Positions 25,060 through 32,420 of a stretch of 32,420 nt of DNA are shown here, piece by piece. Origin of the DNA: Halodesulfovibrio sp. (GTDB taxonomy: Bacteria; Desulfobacterota; Desulfovibrionia; Desulfovibrionales; Desulfovibrionaceae); the NCBI RefSeq assembly GCF_015482765.1, contig NZ_JADMLB010000031.1:1-32420 (forward strand), given 5' to 3'. The stretch's first letter is position 1. Each line of letters starts with the position of its first letter. Below the pieces are notes generated by a model, which was not told where the DNA came from, did no database searches, and saw only the letters and a list, made by a program, of their open reading frames with translations. Made by a program: the position numbers and the translations under genes.

Positions 25060-26613
25060 ATGCGTGCATTTATACTCTACTTAATCGCCTTTATTCTTAT
25101 CTATGTATACAACGGAAGAATTTGTCCGTTGGTGGCCGGCTTGCCTGCATGGCAAATTGGTTTTGTGGTGTTTATCCCTATTGCTACAGCATATATATTT
25201 CGCCTGCTGCTCTTTGATCCGCTTGTGCAGAAACAAAAACTGGATGTACAAGCAAGCGTGGTCGGTTGGTTGGATTTTGCATTGTTTTTAGCTGCCGGTA
25301 TAGGGATGATTATCTTCAATGATGTTGTTTATGGTTTTCCACTGCTTGAAAGTGGTGTGAAGGTTATCAGCGGCACCTTGACTATTGGTTTTTTTGTTTC
25401 GACAGATCTTGCTTTGGAGCATAACCGTAAAGTTATGGACGTTCTCCGTAATACGAAGTGGTCGTATGGAATTCCCGATGTATATTATCCAATTACGACC
25501 AAGTTCTTTTTATTTGGAACGATAACAGTATTGCTTTTTGCCGGGCTTGTTATCTCTGTCATAGCACGTGATCTCTATCTGCTGCATGCAACACACATTT
25601 CAATAAACCGGGCGCATGTTCTGATGGCGCGAAAAGCTATCATAATTGATATTGGCTTCATCATGCTGGTGTTGATCGGTTTTATTATAAATCTGCTGTA
25701 CTCATACTCCTTAAACCTCCGTATGCTTTTTAAAAGTCAAACGGGGATCCTTGAACGCGTCAGTAAAGGGGATATGGATGATTTTGTGCCTGTGATGTCT
25801 TCTGATGAATTTGGTATCATTGCCGGACATACTAATACCATGATCACAGGGTTGCGTGACCGCATTCGCATGATGGAAGGGTTAAAGGTTGCCGGAGAAA
25901 TGCAGCAGGCACTGTTCCCTAAAAAACATGTTGAGTTTGAAGGGCTGGATATAGCAGCTACATCTCTTTTCAGTGATGAGACTGGCGGAGATTTTTTCGA
26001 TTTTATGGAGAATCTGGGCGATAATAATGATGAGATGGTTGTAGTGCTCGGGGATGTGACTGGTCACGGTATTGGTGCAGCATTACTTATGGCGTCAACC
26101 CGTGCATATCTTCGCATGCAGGCAGAGTACCAATTTTCCCCGGCTCTTTTGTTATCGAATACGAATAGATTATTGGCATATGACTGTTTTGGGACAGGAC
26201 GTTTTGTAACATTGTTTTGTTTACATATCTCGGGTGAGAATCATTACGTTAAGTGGGCGAGTGCCGGACATGATCCAGCAATTGTTTTTGATGCAAATAC
26301 ACCGGAGTTTAGAGAGTTAAAAGCTCGAGGGTTGCCACTCGGCGTAATGCCGGATTCTGATTACGAGGAAGTTTGTTGTGATGCATTGCGCGCTGGTGAA
26401 GTTTTGGTACTTGGAACTGACGGTATATGGGAAGCGATGAATAGTGATGGCGAGATGTTCGGTAAAGATCGTCTCCGTGATGTCATCAGCGCAAATCATT
26501 ATAAGCCGGCAGCAGAGATATTACACGCTGTTGCTGAAGCGGTTCGGGCTTTTCAAGGTGACGAGCCACAAGTTGATGACGTAACGATTGTTGTGATCAA
26601 AGCGGATACATAG
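25060..26613 (+). CDS. Membrane PP2C/RsbU-type serine phosphatase with HAMP domain
   Basis: The N-terminal ~200 residues hold about six hydrophobic helices without a large periplasmic loop. A HAMP-like linker follows (LERVSKGDMDDFVPVMSSDEFGI). The C-terminal SpoIIE/RsbU phosphatase has metal-binding Asp residues in DETGGDFFDF, VLGDVTGHGIGAALLM, SAGHDPAIVF, LGTDGIWEAMN and VDDVTIVVIK. Such phosphatases dephosphorylate anti-sigma-factor antagonists in partner switching. No STAS or anti-sigma gene is adjacent, so the partner is elsewhere. I start at ATG 25060 (517 aa), because GGGAG lies 6 nt upstream; the ATG at 25048 sits just before that site and has none of its own. Confidence 0.88.
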   Translation: MRAFILYLIAFILIYVYNGRICPLVAGLPAWQIGFVVFIPIATAYIFRLLLFDPLVQKQKLDVQASVVGWLDFALFLAAGIGMIIFNDVVYGFPLLESGVKVISGTLTIGFFVSTDLALEHNRKVMDVLRNTKWSYGIPDVYYPITTKFFLFGTITVLLFAGLVISVIARDLYLLHATHISINRAHVLMARKAIIIDIGFIMLVLIGFIINLLYSYSLNLRMLFKSQTGILERVSKGDMDDFVPVMSSDEFGIIAGHTNTMITGLRDRIRMMEGLKVAGEMQQALFPKKHVEFEGLDIAATSLFSDETGGDFFDFMENLGDNNDEMVVVLGDVTGHGIGAALLMASTRAYLRMQAEYQFSPALLLSNTNRLLAYDCFGTGRFVTLFCLHISGENHYVKWASAGHDPAIVFDANTPEFRELKARGLPLGVMPDSDYEEVCCDALRAGEVLVLGTDGIWEAMNSDGEMFGKDRLRDVISANHYKPAAEILHAVAEAVRAFQGDEPQVDDVTIVVIKADT

Positions 26614-26640
26614 TAGCAGGGCAGAGCAAATTAATACCAT

Positions 26641-26680
26641 AAAAAAAAGCCCCATCCGAGAACCTTCGGATGGGGCTTTT
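26641..26680. terminator. Bidirectional terminator
   Basis: The 11-bp stem GCCCCATCCGA/TCGGATGGGGC (26649-26676) has eight A on the left and TTTT on the right. It serves both the phosphatase gene and the converging Met-rich gene. Confidence 0.9.
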
Positions 26681-26699
26681 ACAGTTCAATTTTCGATTG

Positions 26700-27659
26700 T
26701 TACTCGTAAGTCTGGCCAGTGTATCCTTCACGCATTGGTGCGTTCATCATGTAGTCCTGATTGTAGTCAGGGTTTTCCTTTTGTGGTGAACGGTATCTTT
26801 CAGGAAGATTTTTCTGATGCATGTGTCCAGGAGCCATCTGGTGACGCATAGGTGTCTGCCCTCTGTAAACTGGCTGACCATTAACCATATTCATGTATAC
26901 TGGAGGATGGGCGCTCATAGGCATGTAGTTAGGGTCTGACATTTTCATCTGATGGAGACGATGGAGAAGCATGTCACGACCAGTAATGTCGAGGCCGTAG
27001 CTGTCTTTCAGAACAATCTGCTGCCTCTTGAGATTTTCCATTAACGCTTTACGTGCTTTTTCACGTTTGAGTTCGATGGTGGCTTTTTGTGCCGGTGAAG
27101 TCATTGCGGAGCGTTCCAGCATCATATGCTGATGTTTGAGCATCATTAATTCGTCAAACATCGGTTTGTTCTGTGCTGAAAATTCTGTCAGTGTTTTCAT
27201 AAGGTTTGCGCGCATTTCAGGGGTCAGATTAGCTGCCTGAATTTTTGCGCACATAGGACAACGTCCCATTTGAACCGGCTGCATTGTGTTATTGTACGGT
27301 GCAGGGTGGTGCATCATTCTGCCGTCTTGATGCATCATGCCTTTTTTCATCATCATCTGATCATGTTTAACCATCATGTCCTGATTCATCTGACCGTGCT
27401 TCATCATCATTTGCTGGCGATGCATGGTTTGCATTTCAGGTGAGTAATGTTTGGTGATGCCGCTAGGGGAAGTGTATGTTCTCGGCACAGCATACATTTG
27501 GTTGTCAGCCATTGAAGGTGCTGCCGGTTGCATGGTCGGATACATTTCCTGTTGCATCATGGCGCCGCTTTGAGGCTGCATTTCCTGTGACTGAGCTGCC
27601 TGCGGTGCAAAGAGTATTGCGGTGCAAAATATAAACAAGCTAATCTTTACCACTCTCAT
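26700..27659 (-). CDS. Exported Met/His-rich protein with Spy/CpxP-like helical segment
   Basis: The 319-aa protein has a signal peptide (MRVVKISLFIFCTAILFA, cleavage near AQS at about 24). I count 48 methionines, about 15% of residues, many in MM or MMM runs next to His (e.g. MMMKHGQMNQDMMVKHDQMMM, read in part), plus one CPMC pair near residue 135. Residues about 140-225 are a charged helical region (LTPEMRANLMKTLTEF onward) reminiscent of Spy/CpxP or metal-resistance helical-hairpin proteins. Met/His/CxxC richness suggests periplasmic binding of Cu(I)/Ag(I) or another soft metal; this is inference. A GAGGAGT-type ribosome site precedes ATG 27659. Confidence 0.7.
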   Translation of the reverse strand: MRVVKISLFIFCTAILFAPQAAQSQEMQPQSGAMMQQEMYPTMQPAAPSMADNQMYAVPRTYTSPSGITKHYSPEMQTMHRQQMMMKHGQMNQDMMVKHDQMMMKKGMMHQDGRMMHHPAPYNNTMQPVQMGRCPMCAKIQAANLTPEMRANLMKTLTEFSAQNKPMFDELMMLKHQHMMLERSAMTSPAQKATIELKREKARKALMENLKRQQIVLKDSYGLDITGRDMLLHRLHQMKMSDPNYMPMSAHPPVYMNMVNGQPVYRGQTPMRHQMAPGHMHQKNLPERYRSPQKENPDYNQDYMMNAPMREGYTGQTYE

Positions 27660-27982
27660 GGTAGAAACTCCTCATAGTTGTGTGTTTCAAATCGTTGGCC
27701 CTAGAGAGAGTAAAGCGCATTTCCGGCTTGTATGGACAGTATTATCGACTCACAAAGCTACTGTTGCGCTATTAAATACCTCGACTCAAAAAAGTAACTG
27801 GAAGTAGAGATCGCGCCGGTATTTCGTGCTTGTCAGAGTTAGACTTTACGGACAGAATGACGTATGTAAGCACGTTCAACAAGTTACGAAAATAATGGGG
27901 CTGAGACTCAACTTGCGGGTACAGCTTCTTCATGCACTAGATTTTTACAGGAGGAGTGCCGGAAACGGCCGTCCGAGACTAT
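27660..27982. other. Divergent control region between the Met-rich gene and lepA
   Basis: About 320 nt without a clear gene. It must contain promoters for both diverging genes. I could not assign a -35/-10 pair with confidence. AGGAGG at 27949-27954 belongs to the lepA start region. Confidence 0.4.
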
Positions 27983-29788
27983 ATGGCGAAACTGGATAAC
28001 ATTCGAAATTTCAGCATTATTGCACACATTGATCATGGTAAATCTACCCTTGCGGACCGTATTCTTGAAATTACCGGTCTGGTAAGTGAGAGAGACCAGC
28101 GTGAGCAGTATCTCGACCGCATGGAGCTTGAACGCGAACGCGGTATTACCATTAAGGCACAGGCGGTACGAATCCCGTATAAAGCTAAAGACGGTGAAGA
28201 GTACATTTTAAACCTGATTGATACTCCGGGACACGTTGACTTCGGTTACGAAGTATCTCGATCTCTTGCTGCCTGTGAGGGCGCTCTGCTTGTTGTGGAC
28301 TCCACACAGGGCGTTGAGGCACAGACACTTGCTAACGTATACCTTGCACTGGATCACGATCATGAAATCGTTCCTGTACTGAACAAGGTAGACTTGCCAA
28401 GTGCTGATGTAGATCGTGTTGGAGCTGAGATCGAAGAGAGCATCGGACTTGACGCAACAGACGCTGTCGGCGTGAGTGCTAAAACAGGTCTGAATGTAGA
28501 TCTTGTTCTTGAAGCAATTGTTGACCGCCTTCCTGCTCCTAAGGGAGAGAAGGATGCACCTCTCAAGGCTTTGATCTTCGACTCATGGTATGACTCCTAT
28601 CAGGGCGTTATTGTTATGTTCCGTATAATTGATGGTACCGTGAAAAAAGGCGATAAGATTCGTCTCATGGCAACCGAAAAGGAATATGAGATTACTCGCC
28701 TTGGTGTTTTCAGCCCTGAAATGGTTGAGATGAAGGAACTGGCTGCCGGTGAGGTAGGGTTCCTTTGTGCTACCATTAAAGAGCTTGGCGATGCGAAAGT
28801 CGGTGATACCATTACACTGGCGAATAATCCTTCGCAGGAAGCTATTCCCGGGTTTAAAGAAGTTCAGCCGATGGTTTTCTGCGGTCTGTATCCTTCTGAT
28901 TCTCAGGATTACGAAAACTTAAAATATGCTCTTGAAAAATTGCAGTTGAATGATGCTGCATTCCAGTATGAAGCAGAGACTTCTCAGGCACTGGGATTCG
29001 GTTTCCGTTGCGGCTTCCTTGGTTTGCTGCATATGGAAATTATTCAGGAACGTATTGAACGCGAATTTAATATCGACCTCATCGCAACAGCACCTTCTGT
29101 TATTTACAAAGTAGAAACAGCAGACGGCGTTGTTCATGAAGTGGATAACCCTGCAAAGCTTCCTGACCCAAGTAAAACGGAAGCATTGTACGAGCCGTTT
29201 GTACGCTGTGAGATTCACGTTCCGGACGAATACGTCGGCAACGTTCTAAAGTTGTGTGAAGAAAAGCGCGGTATTCAGAAGGATATGAAATATCTGACAA
29301 CAAACCGCGTTATCATCACGTATGAGCTGCCTTTTGCAGAAATTGTGTACGATTTCTTTGATAAGCTGAAATCATACACCAAAGGGTATGCTTCTATGGA
29401 CTACGAAATCGTAGACTACCGTGAAGCAAACCTTGTTAAGCTTGATATGCTGATCAACGGTGACCCAGTGGATGCTTTGGCAACAATTGTGCACAAAGAT
29501 AAAGCATACTACCACGGTCGCGCTGTAGCATTAAAACTGAAACGCAGTATTCCGCGCCAGTTGTACGAAGTTGTTGTACAGGCTGCTATCGGTCAGAAAA
29601 TTATTGCAAGAGAGCGCAATGCGCCGTTACGTAAAAACGTTACCGCTAAATGTTACGGCGGTGATATTTCACGTAAGCGTAAGCTGCTTGAAAAGCAGAA
29701 AGAGGGTAAGAAACGCATGAAGCGCATGGGTAACATTGAGTTACCGCAGGAAGCGTTCCTTGCAGCTCTCAAAATTGGCGACGATTAG
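27983..29788 (+). CDS. lepA: Elongation factor 4
   Basis: LepA/EF4 is a ribosome-binding GTPase linked to elongation quality and 30S assembly. GTPase motifs are AHIDHGKST, the switch region with [17 protein letters not shown] and NKVDLP, followed by EF-G-like domains and the LepA-specific C-terminal domain ([17 protein letters not shown]). From ATG 27983 it is 601 aa, the usual length. An in-frame GTG at 27956 would add 9 residues; it has AGGAGG, but only 1 nt away. The ATG has no good site at normal distance, so the start is uncertain. lepB follows after 44 nt. Confidence 0.96.
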   Translation: MAKLDNIRNFSIIAHIDHGKSTLADRILEITGLVSERDQREQYLDRMELERERGITIKAQAVRIPYKAKDGEEYILNLIDTPGHVDFGYEVSRSLAACEGALLVVDSTQGVEAQTLANVYLALDHDHEIVPVLNKVDLPSADVDRVGAEIEESIGLDATDAVGVSAKTGLNVDLVLEAIVDRLPAPKGEKDAPLKALIFDSWYDSYQGVIVMFRIIDGTVKKGDKIRLMATEKEYEITRLGVFSPEMVEMKELAAGEVGFLCATIKELGDAKVGDTITLANNPSQEAIPGFKEVQPMVFCGLYPSDSQDYENLKYALEKLQLNDAAFQYEAETSQALGFGFRCGFLGLLHMEIIQERIEREFNIDLIATAPSVIYKVETADGVVHEVDNPAKLPDPSKTEALYEPFVRCEIHVPDEYVGNVLKLCEEKRGIQKDMKYLTTNRVIITYELPFAEIVYDFFDKLKSYTKGYASMDYEIVDYREANLVKLDMLINGDPVDALATIVHKDKAYYHGRAVALKLKRSIPRQLYEVVVQAAIGQKIIARERNAPLRKNVTAKCYGGDISRKRKLLEKQKEGKKRMKRMGNIELPQEAFLAALKIGDD

Positions 29789-29832
29789 AAGAGAATGTCC
29801 GTTCTGCGGGCGAACAAGCAGGTATAGAAAGA

Positions 29833-30492
29833 ATGGGTAATACATCAGGTAAAAGTGGATTGAGAGAATATTTGGAAGCCCTCGGGGTAGCACTGATTCT
29901 AGCGTTGATTATCCGCTCCTTTGTAGTTCAGGCCTTTACTATTCCGTCCGGCTCCATGCTCCAAACTTTGCAGATAGGTGACTACCTGCTGGTAAATAAG
30001 TTTGCCTATGGTGTTCGGTTCCCGTTTACAATTGAAGAAACCAATCCGGATGCACCGTCCGTATGGGCGCGCTATTCTGTAGTACAGGGTGGCGAAATGA
30101 TTGCCGTTGGTGACCCGAAGCGTGAAGATATTGTGGTATTTGAATACCCGAGAAATCCTTCAGTTCACTACATCAAACGTGTAATCGGTATTCCGGGTGA
30201 CACAATTGAAATTCGGAATAAGGTTCTGTACCGCAATGGTCAAAAAGTTGATGAACCATACGTTCAGCACACGAAAATGATGCCTGGTCCGGGCGACAAT
30301 TACGGACCGGTAATTGTGCCGGAAGGTAAGTACCTTATGCTTGGTGACAACCGTGACGAATCTTACGATTCCCGTTTCTGGGGATTTGTAGACCGTGAAG
30401 CGATTGTCGGTAATGCATTGATTATTTACTGGTCAATGGACGGTATGCGTTCTGTTCGATGGGATAGAATCGGTATGCTGGTTCAGCAGTAA
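29833..30492 (+). CDS. lepB: Signal peptidase I
   Basis: LepB removes signal peptides from exported proteins at the inner membrane. The 219-aa protein has one N-terminal membrane helix (about 15-33). The catalytic Ser41 is in IPSGSMLQTL and the catalytic Lys115 in VHYIKRVIGIPGD. The box GDNRDESYDSRFWGFV follows, then a short C-terminal part. The long linker between the Ser and Lys boxes (about 60-100) is normal. It is downstream of lepA, the classic lepA-lepB order. The ribosome site, AGAAAG, is weak. Confidence 0.96.
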   Translation: MGNTSGKSGLREYLEALGVALILALIIRSFVVQAFTIPSGSMLQTLQIGDYLLVNKFAYGVRFPFTIEETNPDAPSVWARYSVVQGGEMIAVGDPKREDIVVFEYPRNPSVHYIKRVIGIPGDTIEIRNKVLYRNGQKVDEPYVQHTKMMPGPGDNYGPVIVPEGKYLMLGDNRDESYDSRFWGFVDREAIVGNALIIYWSMDGMRSVRWDRIGMLVQQ

Positions 30493-30511
30493 GCAATACA
30501 TAGAATGAAAA

Positions 30512-30544
30512 GCCCCTGACATGAAAATGTCAGGGGCTTTTTTT
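30512..30544 (+). terminator. Terminator of lepA-lepB
   Basis: The perfect 11-bp stem GCCCCTGACAT/ATGTCAGGGGC with a GAAA tetraloop is followed by seven T. Confidence 0.95.
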
Positions 30545-30674
30545 ATGGTGTGGAACATGTCCCTTGAATTGTGGCAACACAGTGTGAAGGATGGGGTTAG
30601 CAGACGTATGTGATTCTTCGAGGTTGTTTATGGCGCTTTTATTTAAAAGCGTATTGGCCCAGTATGGTAAGGCT

Positions 30675-30710
30675 AAAAAAAATCCCCTGTGGAAACACAG
30701 GGGATTTTTA
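30675..30710. terminator. Bidirectional terminator, mainly for the MCP-hemerythrin gene
   Basis: The 11-bp stem AATCCCCTGTG/CACAGGGGATT with a GAAA loop on the plus strand is followed by eight T on the minus strand, and by TTTTT on the plus strand. Confidence 0.9.
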
Positions 30711-30732
30711 CTGCAAGGAAAAGGGTGACCAG

Positions 30733-32420
30733 CTAGTTTACGCCTTTGGAGCGTAAGAAGCTGCTGTACTGTTTGTCAGTGCCTTTAATATGGTGTGTGA
30801 GCCAGTCTTTGAGGAATTTCATCACATCCATGGTCACTGTCAGTTTACCGGAACGTACTCCGCCTTCGAAATCAACAACTTCCTGAACAAACTTACGATG
30901 CTGTTCAATATGTGCCGGAGTGTCTGCATACCCGTGTTTAGCGAAGAGGTCTTCTTCGTATCCGAAGTGGGTAACAGTGTAGTTCTTGAGATTGTCGATA
31001 ACATCAAGGAGCTCATTATGGCTGCGGCGGGCTTTCATAGCGGCATGAAGTTCGTTGATAAGAGAAACAAGAACCTTATGCTGCTCGTCAATGGAGTTTA
31101 TTCCCACAGAGAGGTCATCGCTCCAGATGAACAATGGGCCGTCGGTGGCAGCAGCGTTTTCAATATTCCCCTGTGAAAGACTGGAGATCATGGAATCAAG
31201 TTCTTCAACAAGGCCGGAAAGTTCAACAATGGCATTGGCTGCACTGTTCATACCGGTAGCTGTTTCAGAAGCAACACGTGTTACATCAGAAATGGCTCGG
31301 TTAATTTCTTCGGAAGCAGCAGACTGTTCTTCAGAAGCAGCAGCAATGGAAGCAACTTGGATTGCGGTTTCGTCAACGATGGTAACAATCTGTTCCATAA
31401 AGGTGCCGGACTCAGATGCTGCTTCCGTTGAAAGGGCTATGTCGTGTGCTGCAAGTTCAACTGCCTCAACGTTCTGTTGAGCGTGTGATTGAATAAGGTT
31501 GATTGCACCGCCTACTTCCTGTGTTGCATGCATGGTTTTTTCAGCAAGCTTACGTACTTCATCAGCTACAACTGCAAAACCTCTGCCTGCCTCGCCTGCA
31601 CGGGCGGCTTCGATAGCTGCGTTCAGTGCAAGCAGGTTTGTCTGGTCTGCAATGTCAGAAATAGTCACCATGATCTGGCTGATGGCATCAGCCTGCATTC
31701 CAAGCTGCCCCATGGTTTCTTTTAAGTTATAAATTCGTTGTTCCATTTGAACAATCGATTCTACAGCTCTGCGAACACCGTCTGCACCGGTTTCTGCGTT
31801 TTGTTTTGAATCAGAGGCAGAGTTGGCTGCGCTGGAAGCATTTTGTGCTACTTCGATAACTGTGCAGTTCATTTCTTCCATGGCAGTAGCGGTTTCGGTC
31901 ATACGCATATGCTGTACGTCTACACCGGCGTTTACCTGTTCAATCTGAGAGGACAACTCGTGAACTGCCTCAAATGCTTTCGTGGAAAGGGCATGAGCAC
32001 GTCCAGCAACGTCACGCATGGAGACGAGCATTTTCTGAACTTTGTCATCCTGTTCCTGTGCAGCAGCAAGTGCGCGCTTGGACTGTTCTTCTGTAATTTT
32101 AATAAGGTCGTTGCTTTTTTGAACCTGCGACATTTGATCTTTGAAGTTCGATACGATGCCGAGCAGGGAAGTCCTCAGTTCTTTGAATTCGAACTGGAAG
32201 CTTCCTTCAAGTTTTGCATCAAAATTTCCTTTATGGATATTTGCTGCGAATCGATGGATATTGTTGAGTGGAGCGATAAGCTGGTTGCGTACATTAATGA
32301 TGGTAAGCACCATTACAAGAAATGAAGCAATAGCCAGTACGCCTTGAATTGTATGGCGCATGAACTCGTTTTCTGCACCGGCAAACGAGAAGTCGGTGAG
32401 GAGCATCAATACGACAGTGC
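30733..32420 (-). CDS. Methyl-accepting chemotaxis protein with C-terminal hemerythrin domain (5' end outside the window)
   Basis: The frame is open to the window edge, so the N-terminus is missing. Visible in order: a hydrophobic end (TVVLMLL), a short extracytoplasmic loop, a membrane helix ([15 protein letters not shown]), a HAMP domain, and the methyl-accepting signalling hairpin with the conserved tip [30 protein letters not shown] (read in part). The C-terminal ~130 residues are a bacteriohemerythrin: [15 protein letters not shown], then [16 protein letters not shown] and [12 protein letters not shown] give the His/Glu/Asp di-iron ligands. This is the DcrH arrangement of Desulfovibrio vulgaris, an O2- or redox-sensing receptor that would steer these anaerobes away from oxygen. 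Confidence 0.9.
   Translation of the reverse strand, partial: TVVLMLLTDFSFAGAENEFMRHTIQGVLAIASFLVMVLTIINVRNQLIAPLNNIHRFAANIHKGNFDAKLEGSFQFEFKELRTSLLGIVSNFKDQMSQVQKSNDLIKITEEQSKRALAAAQEQDDKVQKMLVSMRDVAGRAHALSTKAFEAVHELSSQIEQVNAGVDVQHMRMTETATAMEEMNCTVIEVAQNASSAANSASDSKQNAETGADGVRRAVESIVQMEQRIYNLKETMGQLGMQADAISQIMVTISDIADQTNLLALNAAIEAARAGEAGRGFAVVADEVRKLAEKTMHATQEVGGAINLIQSHAQQNVEAVELAAHDIALSTEAASESGTFMEQIVTIVDETAIQVASIAAASEEQSAASEEINRAISDVTRVASETATGMNSAANAIVELSGLVEELDSMISSLSQGNIENAAATDGPLFIWSDDLSVGINSIDEQHKVLVSLINELHAAMKARRSHNELLDVIDNLKNYTVTHFGYEEDLFAKHGYADTPAHIEQHRKFVQEVVDFEGGVRSGKLTVTMDVMKFLKDWLTHHIKGTDKQYSSFLRSKGVN

Noticed and set aside
27890-27994. 34-codon plus-strand ORF overlapping the lepA start
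   Set aside because: No ribosome site, a basic random-looking product, and it ends inside lepA in another frame.
1-32420. CRISPR arrays, insertion sequences, integrases or complete prophage
   Set aside because: I saw no regularly spaced repeats, no transposase or integrase motifs, and only one phage structural-type gene.

Overview
This window looks like chromosome of a sulfate-reducing deltaproteobacterium of the Desulfovibrionaceae. Moderate GC suggests a marine Halodesulfovibrio-like member; the genus is an inference. Pointers are a Desulfovibrio-type trimeric porin, a chemotaxis receptor fused to a hemerythrin domain (DcrH-like), a CII-like small regulator and the overall protein style. 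I see no insertion sequence, integrase, CRISPR array or rRNA. It is mostly housekeeping DNA with a few accessory islands.

Layout. 1-740: tRNA-Ser(GGA), then two very short minus-strand genes that gene callers would miss. Each encodes one membrane helix followed by an in-frame UGA, a coding frame that continues past it, and a hairpin 21 or 24 nt downstream with a GGC loop. I read them as candidate paralogous selenoproteins. 744-3807: hisD-purC-fabI on the minus strand, with the second candidate selenoprotein 24 nt after fabI. 3924-7332: a porin and uvrC, divergent. 7333-8304: a long leader and the CII-like regulator. 8317-13653: mnmA, then gatC-gatA and an LpoA-like lipoprotein. 13786-16664: dnaK and grpE, each with its own terminator. 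17152-19302: an AsmA-family protein. 19489-21063: cobQ.

21234-24603 is an accessory-looking island. It has an orphan phage tail-fibre/collar protein, convergent with a tightly coupled three-gene operon: an unrecognised 302-aa protein, a PqqD-like peptide-recognition protein and a GT-A-like glycosyltransferase. 25060-26613 is a membrane PP2C/RsbU-type phosphatase, and 26700-27659 an extremely Met/His-rich exported protein. 27983-30492 is lepA-lepB. The window ends inside the MCP-hemerythrin receptor (30733 to the edge).

How the genes fit together. Translation and protein quality are well represented: GatCA, MnmA, LepA, DnaK/GrpE, signal peptidase and tRNA-Ser. There are single genes for histidine, purine, fatty-acid and cobalamin synthesis. 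The envelope contributes the porin, AsmA, the LpoA-like lipoprotein and the Met-rich protein. The most interesting candidates for something undescribed are the two UGA-containing membrane peptides and the PqqD/glycosyltransferase operon.
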